Both the position numbers and the translations under genes were made by a program. From assembly GCA_029251265.1 (NCBI GenBank), contig JAQXDR010000212.1, positions 1-42,235 on the forward strand: a stretch of DNA of 42,235 bases. The letters run 5' to 3'. Source of the stretch: Pseudoprimorskyibacter sp. (GTDB lineage Bacteria > Pseudomonadota > Alphaproteobacteria > Rhodobacterales > Rhodobacteraceae). This document shows, in pieces, positions 35,595-42,235 of the stretch (the stretch's first letter is position 1; the number at the start of each line of letters is the position of its first letter). The notes beneath the pieces were generated by a model, which worked only from the letters and a program-made list of their open reading frames with translations, did no database searches and was not told the origin of the DNA.

Positions 35595-36401
35595 GTGGTG
35601 TCTTCTGATTCCAAATCGGAAAAAACCTTCAACGGTAACACGTTAGATCCCGTAATTGTCGACCACCTAGCGTGTCGAGTGCTCGGAGAGCTTCAAGAGA
35701 CAGTTGTTTTGCAAGGTTCGCGGCCCTTGGCAGACGCTACGGACTGGCTGCTAAAGCAGTGTCAATCAGCAGAATCATGTGAGATATCTGCACTGAGAGA
35801 CGGGTTGTTGGCTTACGGAGTGACTGTAGAGCAAGCGTTGGACATTTGCGTCACTGGGGTTGCGCGCGCCCTTGGTGAGGGTTGGTTAACCGATGATGTG
35901 AGCTTCGCAACGGTTACAATGGCGTCTCTGCGATTGATGGGTCTGACCGAGGCTCTTTCCGCCGAATGGCATCCCCGGACGCCGCATAATAGCCGGTCTT
36001 TAAGCCTTTTGGTTGCAACGCCAAAAGGTGAGCAACATATTTTGGGTGCAACAGTTCTAGCAAGCCTATTGCGGCGGCAGGGTCATTCAGTGCGCCTCAT
36101 GCTGAACGCGGATGCACATGAGGTTGAACGGTATTTAACACAAAGCGGATGCCAAGCTATTCTGATGTCTCTTGGTAGTTTGAAATGTCTAGACGTCGTG
36201 AAGGAAATTGTTTTGGCAGTGTGCCGTGCGTCACATCCTCACCCGAGGGTTGTCGTAGGAGGGGACGTTATTTTAAATAAAGACTATCTAAAGATATTGA
36301 AGGAGACGACAGACGTGCCGTTCTACACATCTGATGTTGAGAAAGCACTCTTGGATCTTGAACGACCAGTGATTCCGCGTTTGAAAATGGCTGCAGAGTA
36401 A
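35595..36401 (+). CDS. ppaA: PpaA/AerR, cobalamin-binding antirepressor of PpsR
   Basis: 268 residues. Homologue of Rhodobacter AerR/PpaA, which binds B12 and relieves PpsR/CrtJ repression. The C-terminal B12-binding domain (about 135-265) has KGEQHILGATVLASLLRR with H148, matching the AerR cobalamin histidine; the N-terminal helical part is SCHIC-like. I prefer the GTG at 35595 (or 35598) because GGAGGGGGG stands 6-9 bases before it; an ATG at 35532 lacks a Shine-Dalgarno. R. capsulatus AerR has long and short forms, so both starts may be used. The stop shares a base with ppsR (TAATG). Confidence 0.93.
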   Translation: MVSSDSKSEKTFNGNTLDPVIVDHLACRVLGELQETVVLQGSRPLADATDWLLKQCQSAESCEISALRDGLLAYGVTVEQALDICVTGVARALGEGWLTDDVSFATVTMASLRLMGLTEALSAEWHPRTPHNSRSLSLLVATPKGEQHILGATVLASLLRRQGHSVRLMLNADAHEVERYLTQSGCQAILMSLGSLKCLDVVKEIVLAVCRASHPHPRVVVGGDVILNKDYLKILKETTDVPFYTSDVEKALLDLERPVIPRLKMAAE

Positions 36402-37822
36402 TGACTATTCAAAGCCTAAACGCTTGGAGAATCGCTGCCTCTCACATGGGCGAGCCGGAGAATCTGGCGGACGTGCTCAGCGCGGTTGCTGACATTGCGT
36501 TGGTGGTCAGTCATGACGGTAATATTATTGCGGCACTGGCAAATTCGTTAAGCGCGCCGATTGGTGTAATTGACAAATGGGTCGGAAAGTCGATGCCGGA
36601 TATCCTAACGGATGAAAGCATCATGAAATTCAGCCGGATTGTTCTGACGGCACAGTCATCTATGGAAATGCCCAGGTCACTTGAACTGAATCATACAGAC
36701 CCTGCGGCGTTGGATTATCCTGTGCAGTATTCAACTCACCGCGTTGTCGGGGAAGACGCGATTTTGATGTTAGGTCGGGATCTGCGACATGTTGCTAAGG
36801 CGCAGCAGCAGTTGATGCAGGCGCAAATTGCATTGGAGCGCGGGCACGCGGAGCGGCGTGAATTTGATGCACGTTATCGTATGCTGTTGGCGACCACACG
36901 AGACGCTATTGTTGTGATTGGAATGTCGGACGGCCGAATTCTTGATTTGAATGCACGGGCTGCAACACTTTTGGGCGCCCCCCGCGATGAACTTCAGGGC
37001 GCTGTATTGGCTCGCGAGTTCGGTGCTTTGCGGCACGAACATTTCGGTCCGAACCTTGTCAGTCTTTCACAGTCTGAAAATGATAATGCGATCACGTTGC
37101 AAGCCCGCCGCACAGGTAATAACATTGCGATAACGCCAAGTGCATTTCGGGTTGGGGGCGAGCAAATGATCATTTGCCGTCTAGACTTTGAAGCTTCGGA
37201 TAACCCGCAAACAGATCGATTGAACACGCTTTTGAACGCTTTGTTCCGATTTGGCACAGACGGTGTGGTTATCACTGACACCAAGGGTGTTATCGAAACT
37301 GCAAATGAAGCGTTTGTTGAAATGGTAGACTATGATCATCACGCGGATGTCAAAGGCAAAAGCCTCGCAGATTATCTTGGGCGTGGTCAAATTGATCTAA
37401 ACACCATGCTTGATGCGGCCCTTGAATCCGGAAGCGTTCCGTTCCATTCCACACGTATAAAAAATACGTTGGGTGGTGCAATATCCGTGGAATTTGCCGC
37501 AACAATCTTACGGCAGGGATCGCAGCCGGTGGTGGCGTTTACTTTGCGAGATGTCACACGTGCCGAAGTGTTTCGGACACCCAAAACACAGGGTGCGGGT
37601 GACGGGTCTCACGATAATGCAGTGAAACTTGTAGGTCAGGCGTCACTAAAGGAAATTGTAGCTGCCGCCTCTGGTGTCGTTGAAAAAATGTGCATTGAAG
37701 CAGCAATCGACATGACCAAAAACAATCGAGCGGCTGCCGCTGAGATTCTTGGTCTGTCGCGGCAAAGTCTTTATGTAAAGTTGCATAAATTCGGGATTAT
37801 TGAGGATACGTCTGAAAACTGA
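36401..37822 (+). CDS. ppsR: PpsR/CrtJ, redox-responsive repressor of photosynthesis genes
   Basis: 473 residues, normal length. It has an N-terminal PAS-like domain (about 20-125), a linker helix (about 130-160), PAS1 (about 160-262), PAS2 (about 275-390) and a C-terminal Fis-type helix-turn-helix (AAAAEILGLSRQSLYVKLHK, about 444-463). Two redox cysteines are kept: C259 after PAS1 and C431 next to the DNA-binding helix. It binds TGT-N12-ACA, present six times in this window. Coupled to ppaA by TAATG. Confidence 0.97.
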   Translation: MTIQSLNAWRIAASHMGEPENLADVLSAVADIALVVSHDGNIIAALANSLSAPIGVIDKWVGKSMPDILTDESIMKFSRIVLTAQSSMEMPRSLELNHTDPAALDYPVQYSTHRVVGEDAILMLGRDLRHVAKAQQQLMQAQIALERGHAERREFDARYRMLLATTRDAIVVIGMSDGRILDLNARAATLLGAPRDELQGAVLAREFGALRHEHFGPNLVSLSQSENDNAITLQARRTGNNIAITPSAFRVGGEQMIICRLDFEASDNPQTDRLNTLLNALFRFGTDGVVITDTKGVIETANEAFVEMVDYDHHADVKGKSLADYLGRGQIDLNTMLDAALESGSVPFHSTRIKNTLGGAISVEFAATILRQGSQPVVAFTLRDVTRAEVFRTPKTQGAGDGSHDNAVKLVGQASLKEIVAAASGVVEKMCIEAAIDMTKNNRAAAAEILGLSRQSLYVKLHKFGIIEDTSEN

Positions 37823-37823
37823 C

Positions 37824-37876
37824 TGTCAGCTTAAGTTGACGCTTGCAATACAATAAAGTGTCTATAATGATTGACG
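37824..37876 (+). promoter_or_regulatory. bchG promoter region with two near-consensus PpsR sites
   Basis: TGT-N12-ACG at 37824-37841 and again at 37859-37876 (35 bases apart), each one base off TGT-N12-ACA. A perfect TATAAT (37863-37868) lies in the second site; TTGACG upstream is 21 bases away, so the -35 is poor. If TATAAT is used, transcription begins within about 3 bases of the bchG ATG. Confidence 0.55.
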
Positions 37877-37877
37877 C

Positions 37878-38777
37878 ATGACAGTCAGCAGCGAAATCAG
37901 ATATCGGCGATTTCCAGAACCAAGCGCCCTGTTGCGTTTGATTAAACCTGTTACGTGGTTTCCCCCAATGTGGGCGTACCTATGTGGTGCCATCTCTGTT
38001 GGTGTATCGCTAATTGGACAAATAGAATTGATCTTGCTGGGTTTGGTGCTGTGCGGGCCAGTCGTCTGCGGTATGAGCCAAGCGGCGAATGACTGGTGTG
38101 ACCGTCACGTCGATGCGATTAATGAACCAGATCGCCCGATCCCGTCTGGGCGTGTGCCCGGTCGTTGGGGCCTTTGGGTTGCGATTGCCATGTCCATCCT
38201 TGCGTTGTGTCTTGGAGCATTATTGGGGATTTGGGGGTTTGGGGCGACGATCGTTGGTGTCATCGCGGCGTGGGCTTATTCGGCCGAACCTGTTCGACTT
38301 AAAAAGTCTGGGATTTGGGGGCCAGGTCTGGTGGGCCTGTGCTATGAGGGCTTACCATGGTTTACTGGGGCCGCAGTGCTCAGCGCAGCGGCACCTGCTT
38401 GGCCAACGATTATACTTGCTTTTGTCTATGCGATTGGTGCGCATGGAATTATGACTTTGAATGATTTCAAAGCAGTAAAGGGTGACCTTCAGACAGGAGT
38501 GCGATCTCTTCCAGTTGTTTTAGGCCCGCGACTGGCAGCGTTTGTCGCCTGTTTCATCATGTTGGCTGCGCAGTTGCTTGTTGTTGGGCTGTTGATTAGC
38601 TGGCAGCGATCCGAACATGCTTTTGCCATCGTATTTTTAATGGTTTCACAGGTGTTTGCAATGCGTGTCTTGTTTCGTGATCCAGCGAAAAAAGCGCCAT
38701 GGTACAATGGGGTAGGCGTCACACTTTATGTTATTGGAATGATGATAAGCGCTTTTGCCGTACGAGGATTGTCATGA
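37878..38777 (+). CDS. bchG: Bacteriochlorophyll synthase (geranylgeranyl transferase)
   Basis: 299-residue UbiA-family membrane prenyltransferase. It esterifies bacteriochlorophyllide a with geranylgeranyl diphosphate. The prenyl-diphosphate motif NDWCDRHVDAINEPDRPI runs from residue 71, and a second site is NDFKAVKGD. About eight helices. No Shine-Dalgarno is seen before the ATG, raising a leaderless mRNA. The stop overlaps the next gene as ATGA. Confidence 0.97.
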   Translation: MTVSSEIRYRRFPEPSALLRLIKPVTWFPPMWAYLCGAISVGVSLIGQIELILLGLVLCGPVVCGMSQAANDWCDRHVDAINEPDRPIPSGRVPGRWGLWVAIAMSILALCLGALLGIWGFGATIVGVIAAWAYSAEPVRLKKSGIWGPGLVGLCYEGLPWFTGAAVLSAAAPAWPTIILAFVYAIGAHGIMTLNDFKAVKGDLQTGVRSLPVVLGPRLAAFVACFIMLAAQLLVVGLLISWQRSEHAFAIVFLMVSQVFAMRVLFRDPAKKAPWYNGVGVTLYVIGMMISAFAVRGLS

Positions 38778-40081
38778 AAGTTAATGGCCTCACCTGGGTC
38801 GAGATCGTGCGTTTGGGCTTGGTGCAAACGTGCCTTGGTGCCATCGTTGTGCTTACAACGTCCACATTGAACCGTTTGATGGTTGTAGAACTGGCGCTTC
38901 CGGCGGTTCTTCCTGGTCTTCTCGTGGCGCTACACTACGGGATCCAAATTACGCGACCGCAATGGGGTTTTCGGTCAGATCAGGGGCGCAAGCGTTGGGT
39001 CTGGATTGTTGGTGGCATGGCCATCTTGGCACTGGGCGGCTTTGGGGCATCCTTAGGCGTGGCCCTTTTCGCAACAGAGTTCTGGCTTGGCTTGGTGATT
39101 TCGATTATTGCATATGCATTGATTGGCCTGGGCGTAGGGGCATCGGGCACATCTGTGTTGGCGCTTTTGGCAACGGCAACCGTTCCTCGGCGCCGTGCCG
39201 CTGCGGCAACCATCACGTGGCTGATGATGATTGCAGGTATTGCGGTTACCGCAGGCGTTGTTGGCGCGGCTCTTGATCCCTATTCGCATCAGTTACTTTT
39301 GCAGATCACGGCTAGTGTCGTTCTGAGTGCTTTAGCAGTTACATGCCTTGCTGTAGCCGGGATTGAGGCGCGGCTTGATCGGGACGGCTTTATGCCGCGC
39401 GCGGAGGTCCGTCCCGTGCCATTTTTTACAGCTCTTCAAGAAATCTGGGCAGAGGACGAAGCTAGGCAGTTTACTATATTCGTCTTCTTATCCATGACTG
39501 CTTATTTCATGCAGGAATTGATACTAGAGCCGTACTCCGGTCTTGTGTTCGGTTTTTCTCCGGGTCAGTCGACATCATTGTCCGGGATGCAAAACGGCGG
39601 TGTCTTTTTCGGCATGTTGTTGGTGGGCATTGCGGCAACTGGCCTAAAATTGGGAAGCCTGCGGATATGGGTGGTCGCGGGGTGTGGGGGATCTGCGATT
39701 GCATTGGGTGCAATCGCTGCTCTTGGTACTTTTGGTCCAACGCATTTGCTGACCCCAGCTGTGGTTCTGTTGGGCTTTTTCAACGGAATGTTTGCAGTTG
39801 CTGCGATCGGATCAATGATGGCCTTGGCCGGGCAGGGCAAAACAGCACGTGAAGGAACGCGAATGGGGCTGTGGGGGGCTGCGCAAGCCGTTGCAGCTGG
39901 CTTTGGCGGTTTGACGGGGGCAGCCGCGGTTGACGTGCTGCGCGGTGTCACTGGACAGGACGCTATGGCTTTTGGACTAGTGTTCCAACTTGAGGCAATT
40001 TTGTTTGTTGTCGCAGCTGCTATGGCGGCTCGGATCCTTGGGGATCGCGATATACCTAAACCTGTATTTGCGGGAGAATAG
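38774..40081 (+). CDS. Bch2/PucC-like bacteriochlorophyll-delivery MFS protein
   Basis: 435 residues from the ATG at 38774 (MKVNGLTWVEIVRLG). The frame to 38699 lies inside bchG. About 12 helices; LTTSTLNRLMVVELALPAVL, GFRSDQGRKRW and MQELILEPYSGLVFG place it with LhaA and PucC. In Rhodobacter the gene between bchG and bchP (bch2, orf428) has this position. Thought to hand bacteriochlorophyll from BchG to antenna proteins; the exact role is not proven. Coupled to bchG by ATGA. Confidence 0.93.
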   Translation: MKVNGLTWVEIVRLGLVQTCLGAIVVLTTSTLNRLMVVELALPAVLPGLLVALHYGIQITRPQWGFRSDQGRKRWVWIVGGMAILALGGFGASLGVALFATEFWLGLVISIIAYALIGLGVGASGTSVLALLATATVPRRRAAAATITWLMMIAGIAVTAGVVGAALDPYSHQLLLQITASVVLSALAVTCLAVAGIEARLDRDGFMPRAEVRPVPFFTALQEIWAEDEARQFTIFVFLSMTAYFMQELILEPYSGLVFGFSPGQSTSLSGMQNGGVFFGMLLVGIAATGLKLGSLRIWVVAGCGGSAIALGAIAALGTFGPTHLLTPAVVLLGFFNGMFAVAAIGSMMALAGQGKTAREGTRMGLWGAAQAVAAGFGGLTGAAAVDVLRGVTGQDAMAFGLVFQLEAILFVVAAAMAARILGDRDIPKPVFAGE

Positions 40082-40083
40082 TC

Positions 40084-41259
40084 GTGTTTGATGCAGTCGT
40101 AGTAGGCGGAGGTCCCTCGGGCGCAACCGCTGCCGAAGATCTAGCCAAGTCTGGATACAAGGTCGCACTTTTGGATAGGTCAGGTCGCATAAAACCATGT
40201 GGCGGCGCAATCCCTCCGCGTTTAATCTCGGACTTCGATATCCCCGATGCGCAATTGGTTGCGCGCATCCGAACGGCTCGGATGATTTCACCGTCCAATC
40301 GATATGTTGATATCCCGATTGAAGACGGCTTTGTTGGTATGGTTGATCGTGAACATTTTGATGAATTTCTTCGTGGCCGTGCACAATCAGCAGGAGCCAC
40401 GCTTCTGACCGGGACGTTCGTTCGAATTGAGCGTACTGATAATGGGCCAAGCGTGGTATATCGCGACCGCAACAGTGGAAATCATAAAACACTATCCACA
40501 CGTCTAGTAATCGGGGCTGATGGTGCGCGTTCGGCAGTTGCTCGGGCAGAGGTTCCAGGTGGGGACGATATCCCATATGTCATAGCCTATCATGAAATTG
40601 TCGAAGCGCCGTCGGGCGGAAGCTATGATCCAGACCGATGCGATGTGATTTATGATGGCAGTATATCTCCCGATTTTTATGGCTGGGTTTTCCCGCATGG
40701 TGCATCAGTCAGTGTCGGCATGGGAACCGGTCTGGACGGCTTCAATCTGAAAGCTGCAACAAGTGCGTTACGACAGACGGCAGGTTTTGAACAGTGCAAG
40801 ACCATACGGAAGGAAGGGGCCCCGATCCCGCTAGAACCTTTAAAAAAATGGGATAATGGCCGCGATGTTGTTCTTGCAGGTGATGCAGCCGGCGTGGTTG
40901 CCCCCAGCTCTGGCGAAGGTATTTACTATGCGATGGTTGGCGGACGTGTTGCCGCACAAGCTGGAGAAGCATTTTTGAAATCTGCAAAAGCAGCGGACCT
41001 TGGGCATGCGCGGAAACTGTTCATGAAAGAGCATAAAACCGTGTTCCGCGTTTTGGCAAGTATGCAAAATGCCTATTACCGATCCGATGTACGCAGAGAG
41101 CGGTTCGTCTCTTTGTGCCACGACAAAGATGTTCAAAAGCTGACATTTGAAGCCTACATGAACAAAGAACTGGTCAAGGCACGGCCGATGGCGCACGTAA
41201 AGATCGCGATTAAAAACCTTGCGCATTTATCAGGTTTAATAGCCCCTGAACGGGTGTAG
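40084..41259 (+). CDS. bchP: Geranylgeranyl reductase
   Basis: 391 residues. FAD-dependent reductase turning the geranylgeranyl tail into phytyl, the last step of bacteriochlorophyll a synthesis. FAD motif VVVGGGPSGATAAEDL is at 5-20, the CGGAIPPRL block at about 40-48 is family-specific, and the second FAD region VVLAGDAAGVVAPSSGEGI follows. The start is GTG, 2 bases after the upstream stop. The idi gene found after bchP in some Rhodobacter is not present here. Confidence 0.96.
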   Translation: MFDAVVVGGGPSGATAAEDLAKSGYKVALLDRSGRIKPCGGAIPPRLISDFDIPDAQLVARIRTARMISPSNRYVDIPIEDGFVGMVDREHFDEFLRGRAQSAGATLLTGTFVRIERTDNGPSVVYRDRNSGNHKTLSTRLVIGADGARSAVARAEVPGGDDIPYVIAYHEIVEAPSGGSYDPDRCDVIYDGSISPDFYGWVFPHGASVSVGMGTGLDGFNLKAATSALRQTAGFEQCKTIRKEGAPIPLEPLKKWDNGRDVVLAGDAAGVVAPSSGEGIYYAMVGGRVAAQAGEAFLKSAKAADLGHARKLFMKEHKTVFRVLASMQNAYYRSDVRRERFVSLCHDKDVQKLTFEAYMNKELVKARPMAHVKIAIKNLAHLSGLIAPERV

Positions 41260-41334
41260 GCGGATTGAACGGCAAAAATCGACTGCCAAGGTTGAGTATT
41301 TACAATCGGCGTTAGTCCTGTGTCGACTTGCTCG
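41260..41334. other. bchP to small-ORF gap
   Basis: 75 bases between convergent genes. I see only a weak inverted GGCA/TGCC pair and no convincing terminator. Confidence 0.4.
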
Positions 41335-41589
41335 TCAGAGCATGTGACGAATGAACATGATATTTGGCGTAACGAAGATAAAACCGATCATAAAATATTG
41401 TGCAAAGCGCGCCGTTTTACCGAACAGGCTATTTTTACTGCTTGCCGAGCCATATGCAGCTGCTGTCGCCATTAATGCGTGACCGCCTGCCGCGTTACGT
41501 AGGTTTTCGCGTTTGATTGACGCCATCGCTTTGGTGTATATTTCAGCTTGTCTGCTAGCTTGCGAGCCATTTTGCGTATTATGTTTCAT
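41335..41589 (-). CDS. Small unrecognised protein, possibly membrane-attached
   Basis: 84 residues from the ATG at 41589 (MKHNTQNGSQASRQAEIYTK); a GTG seven codons upstream is possible but GGAGG ends 4 bases before this ATG. A polar N-terminal part (about 1-30) is followed by a small Ala/Gly/Ser-rich stretch (AAGGHALMATAAAYGSASS) and one hydrophobic C-terminal segment (FAQYFMIGFIFVTPNIMFI). I do not recognise the family. It is convergent with bchP and outside the photosynthesis operons. The Shine-Dalgarno and the lack of another gene on this stretch support it being real. Confidence 0.5.
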   Translation of the reverse strand: MKHNTQNGSQASRQAEIYTKAMASIKRENLRNAAGGHALMATAAAYGSASSKNSLFGKTARFAQYFMIGFIFVTPNIMFIRHML

Positions 41590-42123
41590 GCGTCCTCCGC
41601 TGCCTGTCACTTTTAAGTAGCTTTAAATTTTGGCTGTCCAGTCTAACATTTCAATTGTTATCGCAGCGCCGTTTGATCGAATCGTACGAAGCGTTGTTGT
41701 TTACGGTTTTCAACCGGTTGACGGGGTCTGTTAGATTGGAAGAAATTCAAGTAGAGCTTGTGATGAAGCATTTCGTTGGATTAATGAAATTTCCAATATA
41801 TAACAGATGATTACGAGTTTTTATCAGTTTGAAAATCAAGGATGAGCCGCCCGCCAACAGAAGGGAATGCAGTATCCTGACCCAATTGGACAAAGCGGTT
41901 TGCGGAGATTTTTGTGTTCAATGACACAACCAATAAAAGCAATTCGAATAATCAAAACAACACATGCCAAGTATTAATTTTATCGGATCCTTAAAAAGCA
42001 TACCTTGCGATAGAAATGCTTGATGAGAAGCCAACATCCATATTTAGTTCTCGTGTAACATGATCATATTCTGAATGAGTTAGTTTAGTTAAAAACCGGT
42101 CTTTTCAGATGCAATGACGGGAT
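41590..42123. other. A/T-rich intergenic stretch at the cluster edge
   Basis: About 530 bases without a convincing gene, visibly richer in A and T than the cluster. Seen: a perfect 6-bp inverted repeat TTGTGT-N6-ACACAA at 41912-41929 and scattered A/T-rich promoter-like words, none with good spacing. No PpsR consensus, tRNA or terminator was found. Confidence 0.6.
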
Positions 42124-42235
42124 TTAATCATCAATTAAAAACATTTGGTTTTGAAATAGAGCTTTCATAACGGCTTGTGCAGTTGTTTCGACATTCAAGG
42201 CTTTGCGTGCCAGACGCAGATGTTTTTCAACGGTT
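42124..42235 (-). CDS. LuxR-type transcriptional regulator, C-terminal fragment
   Basis: The last 36 codons of a gene read leftward, cut by the window end; the stop is TAA at 42126-42124. The visible TVEKHLRLARKALNVETTAQ segment plus AVMKALFQNQ matches the recognition helix and following helix of the LuxR/GerE helix-turn-helix. The N-terminal domain, which would tell whether it binds an acyl-homoserine lactone, is outside. Confidence 0.82.
   Translation of the reverse strand, partial: TVEKHLRLARKALNVETTAQAVMKALFQNQMFLIDD

Noticed and set aside
41867-41977. 36-codon reading frame on the plus strand (MQYPDPIGQSG start)
   Set aside because: Has a purine-rich stretch before it but is short, A/T-biased, with no recognisable features; chance is more likely.

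Overview
The window is a photosynthesis gene cluster of an aerobic or facultative anoxygenic phototrophic alphaproteobacterium. The best fit is Rhodobacteraceae, probably the Roseobacter group. The reasons are the purple-bacterial gene order (crtEF-bchCXYZ-pufQBALM; bchFNBHLM-lhaA-puhABC), a spheroidene/spheroidenone carotenoid set (crtA, B, I, C, D, E, F), the O2-dependent cyclase acsF with its small partner bciE, and cytochrome c2 and hemA joined to the puh operon. G+C looks moderate by eye. I cannot name a species.

Layout. (1) 1-9611, minus strand: crtE-crtF-bchC-bchX-bchY-bchZ-pufQ-pufB-pufA-pufL-pufM, a superoperon read leftward to the edge; anything after pufM (pufC or pufX) is outside the window. 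(2) 9703-12143, plus: crtD-crtC. (3) 12171-15228, minus: crtI-crtB-tspO. (4) 15322-19593, plus: crtA-bchI-bchD-bchO. (5) 19599-35291, minus: bchF-bchN-bchB-bchH-bchL-bchM-lhaA-puhA-puhB-puhC-bciE-acsF-puhE-hemA-cycA. (6) 35595-41259, plus: ppaA(aerR)-ppsR-bchG-bch2-bchP. (7) 41335-42235: a small unrecognised gene, about 530 bases of A/T-rich non-coding DNA, and the C-terminal end of a LuxR-type regulator cut by the window. This looks like the cluster's edge.

How it works together. HemA makes 5-aminolevulinate. BchHID, BchM, AcsF/BciE, BchLNB, BchF, BchXYZ, BchC, BchG and BchP carry protoporphyrin to bacteriochlorophyll a. CrtEBICDFA make spheroidene/spheroidenone. PufLM and PuhA form the reaction centre and PufBA the LH1 ring, with assembly helped by LhaA, PuhB, PuhC, PuhE, PufQ and possibly the bch2 product. 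Cytochrome c2 re-reduces the reaction centre. PpsR and its B12-binding antirepressor PpaA/AerR are encoded inside.

The most useful non-coding signal is a set of six perfect TGT-N12-ACA PpsR/CrtJ-type sites in the control regions of bchC (two), crtI/crtA (two), bchF (one) and the ppaA-ppsR operon itself (one, on the -35 box). Near-matches lie before bchG and crtE/crtD. No mobile element, CRISPR, tRNA or rRNA was seen. Nearly every gene belongs to a known family, and I found no clearly new system.
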